From the NCBI GenBank assembly GCA_023413135.1, contig JAEZQK010000024.1, forward strand, positions 1 through 40,355: 40,355 bases of DNA, given 5' to 3'. How positions within the stretch are numbered: position 1 is the first letter of the stretch; every line of letters starts with the position of its first letter. Shown here piece after piece: positions 16,175 through 25,335 of this stretch. The notes beneath the pieces were generated by a model. The model made no database searches and had not been told where the DNA came from. It saw only the letters and a program-made list of their open reading frames with translations. The DNA comes from Bacillota bacterium (lineage in GTDB: Bacteria > Bacillota > Clostridia > Christensenellales > Aristaeellaceae). The translations under genes and the position numbers were made by a program.

Positions 16175-17137
16175 TTGCGCAGCGCCCGGGCTACAACGCT
16201 TTCCACCTCAAAGCCGGTGACTGTCCGTCCTGCTTCCAAGTGGAGGCTGCTTTTGCAGCAGAAGCAATTGATGCTGATGTCGGTGCCAATGCTTCTATAT
16301 ATCCTCTTGTTCAATTATTCTCCGCTTTGGGGCTGGATTACCGCTTTCATGAATTATGATCCGGCGGTGCCGTTGTTTGAAAATCCGTGGATCGGGCTGG
16401 AAAATTTCCGCTGGCTGTTCAGCCGTCCGGAGTTTATACGCAGCATCCGCAATACGTTTGCCATGGCCACCATCAATCTGGTGTTTGGCTTTGTGTTCCC
16501 CATTATTTTAGCACTTTTTTTAAATGAGATCAGAAGCAAGAGTTTCAAGCGTACGGTGCAGACCGTAACGTATCTGCCCCACTTTTTGAGCTGGGTCATT
16601 GTGGTGGGGCTGGCGCAAAACGTGCTGGCCAGCGATGGCATCATCAATGAATTCCTGGTAAAGCTGGGGCTTGTGAAGCAGCCGGTGTTCTTCCTGGGCG
16701 AAGGAAGGTATTTCTGGTGGGTGGTAGGCGCCATCAACGTATGGAAGGAATGCGGATGGAATACCATCATCTATCTTGCCGCCATGTCCGCTATCGATCC
16801 CGCATTGAACGAGGCGGCCGAAATTGACGGCGCGGGGCGGTTCAAGCGCATGCTTTATATCACCCTGCCGGGTATCAAATCCACGTTCCTGGTTTTGCTG
16901 ATTATGAACATCGGCCATTTGTTGGAGGCCGGGTTTGAAATACAGTACCTGATGGGCCAGAATCTGGTGATGGACTGGTCGCAGACCATTGATATTTTTG
17001 CCCTGAAATACGGCATCACCAAGGGGCAGTACAGCCGTGCCATTGCCGCAGGCATGTTCAGAAGCACCGTATCCATAGCGCTGGTGCTGTCCGCCAATTT
17101 CCTTGTCAAGAGGTTTGACGAAAGCACCCTGCTATAA
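16175..17137 (+). CDS. ABC sugar permease of importer 1 (LplB-type)
   Basis: A 320-residue inner-membrane permease with about six helices. It opens 'QKQLMLMSVPMLLYILLFNYSPLWGWITAFMNYDP', a wording typical of LplB. The cytoplasmic EAA loop that contacts the ATPase reads 'EAAEIDGAGRFKRMLYITLPGIK' (near residue 210). Start: TTG 16175 is preferred because GAGG ends 8 bases upstream; the GTG at 16166 overlaps that ribosome site and is less likely. It works with the next permease as a heterodimer. No ATPase gene is present, as is usual for this family, which shares an MsmX-like ATPase encoded elsewhere. Confidence 0.88.
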   Translation: MRSARATTLSTSKPVTVRPASKWRLLLQQKQLMLMSVPMLLYILLFNYSPLWGWITAFMNYDPAVPLFENPWIGLENFRWLFSRPEFIRSIRNTFAMATINLVFGFVFPIILALFLNEIRSKSFKRTVQTVTYLPHFLSWVIVVGLAQNVLASDGIINEFLVKLGLVKQPVFFLGEGRYFWWVVGAINVWKECGWNTIIYLAAMSAIDPALNEAAEIDGAGRFKRMLYITLPGIKSTFLVLLIMNIGHLLEAGFEIQYLMGQNLVMDWSQTIDIFALKYGITKGQYSRAIAAGMFRSTVSIALVLSANFLVKRFDESTLL

Positions 17138-17189
17138 ACATGCATGGCCGTACTTTACGTGCCTATTTCCAGGAAAGAAGGATGGTACG

Positions 17190-18101
17190 ATGAGCAGCAT
17201 TCCTGCAAAAATCAAGCATTTTCACCGTCATAGGACCTTTGATATTGTAAACATCGTCTGCATGTGCGTGCTAATGCTTATTACGCTGTATCCCGTGATC
17301 AACACTGTGGCCCTTTCCTTCAACGATGGAACGGATGCCGTTCGGGGTGGCATCAAAATGTGGCCGCGATTTTTCAGCCTGAAAAGCTATGAAACCATTT
17401 TTGTGGATGAAACGCTCTTTTCGGCGCTGTTCATCACCGTAGCCCGCTCCGTCATTCAAACCGTTTTGAATATTGTTTTAACTTCCATGCTGGCTTACGC
17501 CCTTTCCCGCAGGGAGTATGTGCTGCGCAAATTCATTACAACCATGTTTGTTTTGACCATGTATGTCAATGCGGGCCTGATTCCCAATTACTTGCTGATC
17601 AACAATACGCTTGGGTTATCCAAGTCGTTTTGGGTCTACATCATTCCGACCATGGTAAGCTGTTTCAATTTGATCGTGATAAGGACGTACATTTTGAACC
17701 TGCCCGAGGCAATGGTGGAATCGGCCCGCATCGACGGCGCGGGGGACTTGTATCTATTCTGGCGTATCATCTTCCCGCTGTGTATGCCGGTGTTGGCGAC
17801 AGTAGCCTTGTTTGTGGCCGTCGGCGCGTGGAACAGCTGGTTCGATACGCACCTGTACAATGCCAGCAAGGCCAGACTGCATACCCTGCAATACCTGCTG
17901 AGAATGAAGCTGGCTACCACCACCAACAGTGCCAATGCAGCAATGACCGCCGCCGATGCATTGGCTTCCACTACCCTTACCACACCAATTACCATCCGTG
18001 CTGCCATCACTGTGGTGTCTGCCGCCCCCATATTGGCCATCTACCCGCTTTTGCAGCGCTACTTTGTGGTGGGGCTAAGCATAGGCAGCGTCAAGGGTTG
18101 A
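17190..18101 (+). CDS. ABC sugar permease of importer 1 (YtcP/LplC-type)
   Basis: A 303-residue second permease. The ATG at 17190 has AAGGA 7 bases upstream; a longer reading frame from 17103 overlaps the previous gene and lacks a ribosome site. Six helices are predicted, with 'CVLMLITLYPVINTVALSFND' near the N terminus, the EAA loop 'PEAMVESARIDGAGDLYLFWRIIFPLCMP', and the conserved end 'PLLQRYFVVGLSIGSVKG'. The C-terminal 'YFVVGLSIGSVKG' signature is characteristic of YtcP-type partners of LplB. The 3' end overlaps the convergent regulator gene by 11 bases, and no terminator was recognised between them. Confidence 0.9.
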   Translation: MSSIPAKIKHFHRHRTFDIVNIVCMCVLMLITLYPVINTVALSFNDGTDAVRGGIKMWPRFFSLKSYETIFVDETLFSALFITVARSVIQTVLNIVLTSMLAYALSRREYVLRKFITTMFVLTMYVNAGLIPNYLLINNTLGLSKSFWVYIIPTMVSCFNLIVIRTYILNLPEAMVESARIDGAGDLYLFWRIIFPLCMPVLATVALFVAVGAWNSWFDTHLYNASKARLHTLQYLLRMKLATTTNSANAAMTAADALASTTLTTPITIRAAITVVSAAPILAIYPLLQRYFVVGLSIGSVKG

Positions 18102-19437
18102 GATTTTGGCGGTATTCTTGGGGTGTCTGGCCGTATTGCTGTTTGAAATGCTTTAAAAAGCGTTTATACTGCGGGTATCCAACGAGGCCCGCGATCATGT
18201 GGACGGGCAAGTGCGAATTGGTAAGCATTTTCGCAGCTTCCTGTATCCGAAGGTTGTTGAGCCAGGCGGGGAAGCCCATACCCGTTTCCTCGCGGAACAC
18301 GCGGCCAAGGTACGTGGCATTGTAATTCAGCGCCGCTGCTATGCTGTTCAGCGTCAAGTATTCCGTGCGATGCTCTTGCACATAGGACGCGATCTGGTCG
18401 CTGATGCGCTTGGGGGCTGGAGTCAGAATCTGCATGGTGAGCTGTCCCAAGGCTTCTAAATCCCGCGTGGAATGAAGCGGCAGCTTGCCCAGCTTATCCG
18501 GGTCCTGGGCAAGCTGCTGTTCACACAAGGCGTGAAAAAGCTCGTAAGCCTTTAATTTTATGGCGTTGCCCCTCAGTTTACAAAAAGACTGCAATGATTC
18601 AGCCAGACGGTCAAATTCCTCATATTGCAAAAGAGATACGGCGTTTGCCAACTCCTGTACACGGTGTACCAACTCCTCTTTACAGTCGTCCAGTTGGGCG
18701 CATATTGCAACGCGGAGGTCTAAAAGGCGCTCCGCCTCATTTATTTGAGGGCTTAACAGCAGTTCCCTATGGTTCAATAGCAGCGTTTGGTGCAAGTCAT
18801 CGAGACCCACTTTGTCCAGCGTATCTTTTGTATACAGCACCAGCCATTCCTTGTCGTCCACGATGTGTGTGGTCGCCTGTATTCCCGTATCCGCGAATCC
18901 TTCCAGGATGGTTGAAACCACATCATAAGGGAGAGGTATTCCCCAGGTAAAAAGCTGCCATGCACCTTGCGGCAATGCTTGCAGCTTTGACGGCTGCCCC
19001 ATGAGCAATGCTGTGACGGCTTGCTGATAAGCGGCCAAAGGCAGCTTGTGCTTCAGCTCCTTATCAATCAGCTCTTTGCGCACCTGCTCCAACACCTGGG
19101 AAGCCTCATTTGGATCGATAGGTTTGAGCAAATAACCGGCCACGCCTATACGCATGGCCTTTTTTGCGTATTCAAAATCGCTGTATCCGCTTACAACAAT
19201 AAAGGCGCCTTCATACCCGCGCTCCCGGGCGCTGGCCATCAAAGTCAGGCCATCCATATCCTGCATGTGGATATCCGTCACAATCAGATGAGGCTTGGCG
19301 GTAGAAAGAGATTCCAGCGCTTCGACTCCGCTTTTGAAGGAAGCGCAGACCGAAAAGCCTTCCTGCTTCCAGTCAATGAGCAGTGCAAGACCCTCCAACG
19401 CCATGGGCTCGTCGTCCACCAGCATCACCCGTAGCAT
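18091..19437 (-). CDS. YesN-type response regulator with AraC DNA-binding domain (RR-A)
   Basis: A 448-residue transcription factor. The N-terminal receiver domain has the acidic pair Asp8-Asp9, phospho-acceptor Asp55 in 'LIVTDIHM' and a lysine in LLKPID. The middle (about 130-340) is a variable linker. The C terminus (about 350-445) carries two AraC helix-turn-helix units: 'LTLNSIAAALNYNATYLGRVFREETGMGFPAWLNNLRIQEAAKML' and 'VHMIAGLVGYPQYKRFLKHFKQQYGQTPQEYR'. Its start codon lies inside the end of the kinase gene (13 bases overlap), so the two are translated together. It probably activates one or both transporter operons in response to external oligosaccharide. It is the third gene of a regulator-kinase-regulator operon. 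Confidence 0.92.
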   Translation of the reverse strand: MLRVMLVDDEPMALEGLALLIDWKQEGFSVCASFKSGVEALESLSTAKPHLIVTDIHMQDMDGLTLMASARERGYEGAFIVVSGYSDFEYAKKAMRIGVAGYLLKPIDPNEASQVLEQVRKELIDKELKHKLPLAAYQQAVTALLMGQPSKLQALPQGAWQLFTWGIPLPYDVVSTILEGFADTGIQATTHIVDDKEWLVLYTKDTLDKVGLDDLHQTLLLNHRELLLSPQINEAERLLDLRVAICAQLDDCKEELVHRVQELANAVSLLQYEEFDRLAESLQSFCKLRGNAIKLKAYELFHALCEQQLAQDPDKLGKLPLHSTRDLEALGQLTMQILTPAPKRISDQIASYVQEHRTEYLTLNSIAAALNYNATYLGRVFREETGMGFPAWLNNLRIQEAAKMLTNSHLPVHMIAGLVGYPQYKRFLKHFKQQYGQTPQEYRQNLNP

Positions 19438-21173
19438 GGGCTCACGTCTCCTTTCACCGGAATGCGGATGCTCACGATCATCCCCCGGTCCTGCGCGTTT
19501 TGAAGCGTCAGGTTGACACTACCCCCGTAGTGCAGTTTCAGCCTGCGGTAGATGTTTTGCAGGCCGACGCTGCCCTTCATGTCCTCCGGATCGGCGATTT
19601 GCTTTTGCAGGTCGTAAAGGCGCTTTGGATTGATGCCTACGCCGTTGTCGCTGACATCAATCAGGAGCATGCCTTCTTCCACCTTGGCGCGGATAGCGAT
19701 CAGCCCCTGGCCGATGATATGCTGTATCCCATGCTTGCAGGCGTTTTCCACCAGCCCCTGTACGCACATCACAGGCACCGGCACTTCCATGGCTTCATCA
19801 CTGATGTCAAAATCATATTCAAGCTTTTCCCCAAAGCGGAATTGTTCTATTTTCAGCACCATGCGTACAAATTCCAACTCTTCTTTCAGCGGGATAATGT
19901 CCCTGGATGTGTCCACCATGCGCCGCATGATTTTGGATAGGGGTGATATGATTTCAGAAAGCTCTGTATAGCCTTTGCGCACGCATAGTACCAAAATGGC
20001 GTTGAGGGTATTGAACAGGAAATGCGGATCGATCTGCGCCTGAAGATATTTGAGTTCTGCCCGAACATTTTCCAGCTCCAGGCTTTTTTGATGAAGCTGC
20101 AATACATAGATGTCGTTGATCAACTGCTTCAGCCGCTCGCCCATGGTATTGAAATGTTCCATCAGTTCGCCGATCTCATCCTTGCCCATTTCCTTTTTGA
20201 TGGGGGAGAAATGCTCTGCGGTAATGCTGTCCATGTGCCGGAGTAGCCGCTGGCTGCGCAGCGCGATGGAGCGCGCGAACAAAAAGGAAAGGCCTGCCGC
20301 AAAAAGAGTGCAGACCGCGCCCAGCAATAGTCCCACCCATATGGCGCCGCGGATGCTTCTTTCCATGGGCTCTTTGTTGATAAAGGCCGACAGCTTCCAG
20401 CCGCTCATGGCTGTGTTTGGGCCAAAGGTGCGGTTAAGGTCCGCGGCGGTGGGTGGAATGGTGGCCCGCCTGGCTACCATGATGTCTGTCAGACTGCCGG
20501 GGTAACTGACTGCATAGCCGTCGGGCGCCACCAGATATACCGCCAGATAATCATTTTCCTGCTCCACTACCCGGTGGATTGGTTCCATATTCAGATCCAG
20601 CTTTAAAAACTGCGTATATCCGGCTGTGCTGTCCATCCTTCGCAAAATGCTCAGTTGAAGCCGGGTGCTCAAGGCAGGCTGCTGGCGGACGTAGGCTGTC
20701 AGCATGGGGGCAGTGGATATCTGATCGGAATACCATTCCTCCGCACGGGCTTCCGGGGTGAGTCTGGGGCAATAACCGCCGTTGAGCATGGTCCTATTGT
20801 CGGTGTAAATTTCAATGTTGGTCACCTGCTGCACGTAGGCAAACAGGTAACGGTTCATGATGGGGCGAAGCTCCACATAGTACGAGGCATAGTACTCCTG
20901 CGGGGATGGATAGCGCCGCCTCAAAAAGGAAGCCAATTGCTCATCGGTGGATACGGCGTTGCTTAAGATCACCCCCTGGGAGAAAAGCGTCTCCAGCGTT
21001 GTATATACCCGGACCAGGGATTGTTCCGCATTTTGGTATTCCCGCCTGCGGATCTCGGCCGTTACATTGGTAAGCACATATATCAGCAGCGCTGCAATGG
21101 GCAGTAAAACCCCCAGCAGGAATTGCAGGATGAATTTGCTGCGGATAGGCAGATCGTTGATGCGTAATTTCAT
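19425..21173 (-). CDS. YesM-type sensor histidine kinase
   Basis: A 582-residue membrane kinase: helix about 13-35, extracellular sensor about 36-277 (dCache-like in size), helix about 278-300, HAMP about 301-353, then the His_kinase domain with phospho-acceptor His384 in 'LQAQIDPHFLFNTLNAILVL' and an ATPase domain with 'LVENACKHGIQH' (N box) and 'DVSDNGVGIN' (G1 box). These are hallmarks of the LytS/YesM group. The ATG overlaps the stop of the upstream regulator by one base (TGATG). In this family the kinase often senses a sugar directly or through the binding protein. The locus suggests xylan oligosaccharides as the signal. Confidence 0.92.
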   Translation of the reverse strand: MKLRINDLPIRSKFILQFLLGVLLPIAALLIYVLTNVTAEIRRREYQNAEQSLVRVYTTLETLFSQGVILSNAVSTDEQLASFLRRRYPSPQEYYASYYVELRPIMNRYLFAYVQQVTNIEIYTDNRTMLNGGYCPRLTPEARAEEWYSDQISTAPMLTAYVRQQPALSTRLQLSILRRMDSTAGYTQFLKLDLNMEPIHRVVEQENDYLAVYLVAPDGYAVSYPGSLTDIMVARRATIPPTAADLNRTFGPNTAMSGWKLSAFINKEPMERSIRGAIWVGLLLGAVCTLFAAGLSFLFARSIALRSQRLLRHMDSITAEHFSPIKKEMGKDEIGELMEHFNTMGERLKQLINDIYVLQLHQKSLELENVRAELKYLQAQIDPHFLFNTLNAILVLCVRKGYTELSEIISPLSKIMRRMVDTSRDIIPLKEELEFVRMVLKIEQFRFGEKLEYDFDISDEAMEVPVPVMCVQGLVENACKHGIQHIIGQGLIAIRAKVEEGMLLIDVSDNGVGINPKRLYDLQKQIADPEDMKGSVGLQNIYRRLKLHYGGSVNLTLQNAQDRGMIVSIRIPVKGDVSPCYG

Positions 21174-22678
21174 CAGCCTGCATCCTCCTTTTCACCTGCC
21201 GTACCCCGGTAGGCGTTGGGGCTCATGGCCATGCGGGCCCGGAATTGGCGGGAAAAGTAATCTACATCACGGAAGCCTACCATGAAGGCAATTTCATAAA
21301 TGGTGTGGGAGGTTTGCTTTAGCAGCCTGCAGGCGTTTAAAATGCGCGTGTCCAGCAAAAGCATATGAAAGGTCTGTCCTGTATGGCGAAGAATCAATTG
21401 TCCCAGATACGCGGGGTTCATGTGAAGACCGGCCGCTATGCTGCCAATGGAGAGAGGCTTGTCGTATGATTTGCCCACTGCGTCTATTACGGCGCGCACG
21501 GGAGGAGGACAGGCATCCCTGATGCCGGAATCGGCACGAAGCGCCTGCATCGAACCACAAAAGGCTGTAAGCCATTCCTCGCGGCTCTTGGTTTCCGTAT
21601 TCCACAGCGGATGCAATTGCTCATCCGGCTGCGCGGGCCGGCCTGATTGCGCGCGGTGAAGCAGCAGCATGGTCTCCAACATCTTGGCCATATAGCGCAG
21701 CGCGAATAGGGTTGGCTCATTACGCCTTACCAGTGCGCATACATCATCCAAAAGGCCGGCCAGTTCATCGGGCGTGTCCTTTTCCAATGCTTTCACCATG
21801 GATGGGAGATGAACCTTTTGCATCCAGGTGGAGACCGTTTCATCCGCCGGACGGTACAGCCGCAGTGTACCCCACTGCTCGAAAAGCACACCCATGGCGT
21901 CCAGCGCCTCACTAAGGCTGCGGGCAAAGCCTTCCGGCCCCTTGTCCACGCGCCCGACGCTCCATTGCACTTGTATACCGAAGCTGCCCGTCAAATATTC
22001 CTGCAAGTTTGCAAGATTTGATAGGTTGCGTTCGATTTGTTTGAAGCAAAGCCCGCACTGGTGGGGGGAAAGCAGAAAAGGCGTGCCGCCGCAGCCGGAC
22101 AGCATGAGCAGTGCGCCTTCCGAAAGCGGCTTGTTCCCGGCTGTTATCACTGCACAATAGCAGGGGTCGCCGCGTTTTAGATTCAGCAGCACACCTGCGC
22201 GAAGCAGGCTTTCGTCTCCTATATCGCCGGAGGCGATGCGGCGCAGCACGTGGTCCCGAAGGATGGGCAGCCGCTCGCCCTCCTCCTGTCCCTGAAGGCT
22301 TCGGGTATCCAGCTCCTTCCTGACTTCCAGCAGCGTTTGGTGTACTTCATCCCTGTCGATGGGCTTGACAAGATAGCCGAAGGCGTGGGATTTAATGGCC
22401 GACTGGGCAAATGCAAAATCCCTGTAGCCGCTGAAAAACAGAAGAATGGTATCGGGATGATAATGATGCACGATCACTGCCAGGTCGGTGCCGAGCATGC
22501 CGGGCATCTTTACGTCGGTGATCAGCAAGTGAGGCTTGAACGTGTCGATGAGGTGCAGCGCTTCCTGAGCGGTGGAGGCTTCGCCGCACAGCGTGAAACC
22601 GCAGCCCGGCCAATCGATCATCAGGCGCATTCCCTCCAGCATGAAAGGTTCATCATCCACGATCACGGCACGATACAA
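21173..22678 (-). CDS. YesN-type response regulator with AraC DNA-binding domain (RR-B)
   Basis: A 501-residue regulator. Start: TTG 22678 gives the usual 'MYRAVIVDDEP' beginning and has GGCGG 8 bases upstream; the frame is open further up but without a ribosome site. Receiver: Asp8-Asp9, Asp55 in 'LLITDVKMPG', Lys in 'LVKPIDRDE'. Central region about 130-390, of unknown fold. AraC domain at the C terminus: 'LSIGSIAAGLHMNPAYLGQLILRHTGQTFHMLLLDTRILNACRLL' and 'IYEIAFMVGFRDVDYFSRQFRARMAMSPNAYR'. It is first in the operon, directly coupled to the kinase. It is only distantly similar to RR-A in its linker and HTH, so the two probably bind different sites. Confidence 0.9.
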   Translation of the reverse strand: MYRAVIVDDEPFMLEGMRLMIDWPGCGFTLCGEASTAQEALHLIDTFKPHLLITDVKMPGMLGTDLAVIVHHYHPDTILLFFSGYRDFAFAQSAIKSHAFGYLVKPIDRDEVHQTLLEVRKELDTRSLQGQEEGERLPILRDHVLRRIASGDIGDESLLRAGVLLNLKRGDPCYCAVITAGNKPLSEGALLMLSGCGGTPFLLSPHQCGLCFKQIERNLSNLANLQEYLTGSFGIQVQWSVGRVDKGPEGFARSLSEALDAMGVLFEQWGTLRLYRPADETVSTWMQKVHLPSMVKALEKDTPDELAGLLDDVCALVRRNEPTLFALRYMAKMLETMLLLHRAQSGRPAQPDEQLHPLWNTETKSREEWLTAFCGSMQALRADSGIRDACPPPVRAVIDAVGKSYDKPLSIGSIAAGLHMNPAYLGQLILRHTGQTFHMLLLDTRILNACRLLKQTSHTIYEIAFMVGFRDVDYFSRQFRARMAMSPNAYRGTAGEKEDAG

Positions 22679-22745
22679 GTTTTTCACCGCCCGGTTACAA
22701 TATAAAACGGTTTCGGGAAAACGTACAATCGATATACATATCAAT

Positions 22746-22775
22746 ATTATACAAGGCCAAGACCAATTTTGGCAA
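22746..22775 (-). promoter_or_regulatory. SigA-type promoter of the RR-B/kinase/RR-A operon
   Basis: Minus strand: TTGCCA (22775-22770, 5 of 6), 18 bases, TATAAT (22751-22746, perfect). The predicted leader is about 60 bases. Confidence 0.6.
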
Positions 22776-22836
22776 GGAATCAAACAATATGTTCCACACA
22801 GATGCGGCATGGATGTACGTAATGTTTTTCAAGATG

Positions 22837-22860
22837 AATACCAATTCAAAACTTTAATGC
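22837..22860. repeat. Dispersed 24-base repeat, copy 1
   Basis: AATACCAATTCAAAAC (22837-22852) and the next bases match 36843-36866 at about 22 of 24 positions, while the flanks do not match. Both copies are intergenic. Confidence 0.45.
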
Positions 22861-23103
22861 ATCTATGGACAAGAGCTCTGACAGCGAATCCAGCCCCGCA
22901 GTTGTCATCCTGAGGAACATCATACGTTTTCCAATCCATTTGTCACAAATGTAATTATCTCCCGGCGATCTATTCCTCGTGTTCTATATGCTTTTAGACA
23001 GCACCTTCTTTTTGTTCGTTAAAATCATATTTTTCTTTGATAGGGATAAATTGTGAAGAAGGACATGTATATCGGTTGTGACGCCAGGAAAGGAGGTCGA
23101 TTT

Positions 23104-23316
23104 TTGGTAATTATGCAGATTATGATCTATCAAAAGGGCAAAGGGGATCCGCCATATTTCAGACGAGACTTACAAAGAATTGGTGACTTTCCATACATTA
23201 TCTCATGGTCAACATGCAAAATCTTTAAAAAGTACAAATCTTCTTCATTGGCTCCATTTTCAAACGAAATAGCAGATGCTATATTTATATTAAAACAGGC
23301 GGAGCAGTTTGCATAG
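23104..23316 (+). CDS. Possible 70-residue small protein (doubtful)
   Basis: An AT-rich frame in the 700-base gap between the regulator operon and the alpha-glucuronidase gene. It begins at TTG 23104 with an unusually good ribosome site (AAAGGAGGT, 23089-23097). The product is basic, with no signal peptide or known motif. Against it: the putative promoter of the next gene (23257-23285) lies inside it, its composition differs from the neighbours, and the start codon is weak. It may be a decayed gene or a leader peptide. The rest of the gap (22679-23103) holds the regulator promoter and one dispersed repeat; nothing else was recognised. Confidence 0.25.
   Translation: MVIMQIMIYQKGKGDPPYFRRDLQRIGDFPYIISWSTCKIFKKYKSSSLAPFSNEIADAIFILKQAEQFA
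23257..23285 (+). promoter_or_regulatory. Putative promoter of the alpha-glucuronidase/importer 2 operon
   Basis: TTTTCA (23257-23262, 4 of 6), 17 bases, TATATT (23280-23285, 5 of 6). The predicted leader is about 80 bases. Confidence 0.4.
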
Positions 23317-23374
23317 AGGTGGCAGAGGTTCTGTCTGGTATTTATGACTAAAAAATAGATCGGAACGTGATTCG

Positions 23375-25324
23375 TTGGAAACAAATATCGGTTATAGTGA
23401 ATATAACGCATGGCTTCAACCCGGCGCCGCTGTCACCATTCCTCCCGTGAGGCTTATCGGTCCTTGTGATGCGGCTTTTGCGATGGAGGAGCTCCGGACA
23501 GGAATCAGCAGGCTGTTTGGAAATGGAATGATAAGCGAAGACGCAGCTTACTTATTGGAATTATTGCTGGATGGCGCCATGATGCCCGAATCTTACAGGC
23601 TTCATGGTTCTAAAGCGGGCTTAAGCATCAAGGCGGCAGACCCGAAAGGGTTGCTATATGGGGTGTATGCCCTTTTGATGCGCATGAAAGCAGGCGATGA
23701 TCCCGCCACGATTTCCATTGAGTCTGCTCCGGCTGTTAAAAGGCGGGTGCTGAACCATTGGGATAATATCACCGGCACCGTGGAGCGGGGATATAGCGGG
23801 AATTCCTTATTTTTCAAGAATGGCACCTTATGTTACGACGCGTCCCGGATCATGGATTATGCACGGTTACTTGCGACGGTGGGCATCAATGAGATTGCCA
23901 TCAACAACGTGAACGTGACCGCGCAGAGCGCCAAACTGATCACGGAGGAGATGCTGCCCAAGGTTGCCGAATTGGCCGGTATTTTCCGTCCTTTCGGGAT
24001 ACGGTTGATCCTGTCGGTGCATTTTGAGGGCCCGGTCCTGATAGGCAGGCTCCCAACCTCCGATCCGTTGGATGAAAGGGTTCAAAAGTGGTGGCGGGAT
24101 GCGGTCGATACGGTCTACCGGCATGTTCCCGATCTGGCCGGTTTTCTCGTCAAAGCTGATTCCGAATTCCGTGATGGCCCCGCGGCCTTTGGGCGGACCC
24201 AGGCCGACGGCGCCAATGTGATCGCCCGCGCGCTTTCACCCTACCAGGGAATCGTCTACTGGCGCTGCTTCGTGTACAACTGCAAGCAGGATTGGCGGGA
24301 CACAAAAACCGACCGGCCCAAGGCGGCTTATGAGCACTTTTTCCCACTGGACGGCCAATTCCAAAATAATGTGGTGCTGCAGATCAAATACGGCCCCACC
24401 GATTTCCAGGTAAGGGAACCCAACTCCCCGCTGCTGGGTGCGATGGCTAAAACAAGGCAGGCCATCGAGTTCCAGGTGACGCAGGAATACACGGGCCAGC
24501 AGATTGATTTGTATACCCTGCCCGTGCAATGGGAGGAGGTCTTGAGTACCCCCATATCAGATACCCGCCTGACAAGAGATTTGGTGGGCAGGGAAGTGGA
24601 CACCATGGTAGCGGTGTCCAACGTGGGCGACGATGTAAACTGGACGGGGCATACATTGGCGCAGGCTAACCTGTACGCCTTTGGGCGGATGGCCTGGAAT
24701 CCTGCGCTTACCGCACGGCAAGTCACTCAGGAATGGATTGTACAAACATTTGGTATCAACCCGGAGGTGCGCAAACCACTTACTGAAATGATGCTTGCTT
24801 CCCGGGCTGTGTATGAAAAATACAACGCGCCGCTGGGCATCGGCTGGATGGTGACGGTGGGCAGGCATTACGGCCCTAGCATAGACGGCTATGAGTATAT
24901 GAAATGGGGTACTTACCACCGGGCCGACCACAAGGCCATCGGCGTGGACAGGACAAAAAACGGAACGGGCTTTACATCCCAGTACCATCCCTTTCTGGAT
25001 GCGCTCTACAGCGGCAAAACAACCTGCCCGGAGGAATTGCTGCTGTTTTTCCACCGGCTTCCCTACATATACTTACTCAAAAGCGGAAAGACGCTGATCC
25101 AGCATATTTACGACACGCACTTTGAGGGCGTGGAGGATGTTCAGGGCTTTATCGCCACATGGGAATCACTCAAGGATCTTCTTCCGGCCAGCGCCTACGA
25201 ATCGGTTTTGGGACGCTTCATGCGCCAGTTGGAAAACGCCCGGGAATGGAGGGATGTGGTGAACACATACTTCTACCGGAAGACCGGCATCAAGGATGAA
25301 AAGGGCAGGCTCATTTACGAATAG
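23375..25324 (+). CDS. aguA: GH67 alpha-glucuronidase
   Basis: A 649-residue cytoplasmic enzyme that removes (4-O-methyl)glucuronic acid from the non-reducing end of aldouronic oligosaccharides released from glucuronoxylan. GH67 wording runs throughout: 'RVLNHWDN', 'GINEIAINNVNV', 'GFLVKADSE', 'YWRCFVYN', 'LQIKYGPTDFQVREP', 'FQVTQEYTGQ'. Catalytic residues in Geobacillus AguA are Glu285 (acid), Asp364 and Glu392; here Glu264, Asp343 and Glu371 keep exactly the same spacing. There is no signal peptide. The start is TTG 23375 with only a weak GGA upstream; a stop codon in frame at 23345 and the absence of ATG leave no better choice. A permease gene follows 11 bases later, so degradation and uptake are co-expressed. 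Confidence 0.95.
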   Translation: METNIGYSEYNAWLQPGAAVTIPPVRLIGPCDAAFAMEELRTGISRLFGNGMISEDAAYLLELLLDGAMMPESYRLHGSKAGLSIKAADPKGLLYGVYALLMRMKAGDDPATISIESAPAVKRRVLNHWDNITGTVERGYSGNSLFFKNGTLCYDASRIMDYARLLATVGINEIAINNVNVTAQSAKLITEEMLPKVAELAGIFRPFGIRLILSVHFEGPVLIGRLPTSDPLDERVQKWWRDAVDTVYRHVPDLAGFLVKADSEFRDGPAAFGRTQADGANVIARALSPYQGIVYWRCFVYNCKQDWRDTKTDRPKAAYEHFFPLDGQFQNNVVLQIKYGPTDFQVREPNSPLLGAMAKTRQAIEFQVTQEYTGQQIDLYTLPVQWEEVLSTPISDTRLTRDLVGREVDTMVAVSNVGDDVNWTGHTLAQANLYAFGRMAWNPALTARQVTQEWIVQTFGINPEVRKPLTEMMLASRAVYEKYNAPLGIGWMVTVGRHYGPSIDGYEYMKWGTYHRADHKAIGVDRTKNGTGFTSQYHPFLDALYSGKTTCPEELLLFFHRLPYIYLLKSGKTLIQHIYDTHFEGVEDVQGFIATWESLKDLLPASAYESVLGRFMRQLENAREWRDVVNTYFYRKTGIKDEKGRLIYE

Positions 25325-25335
25325 GAGGTGTATGG

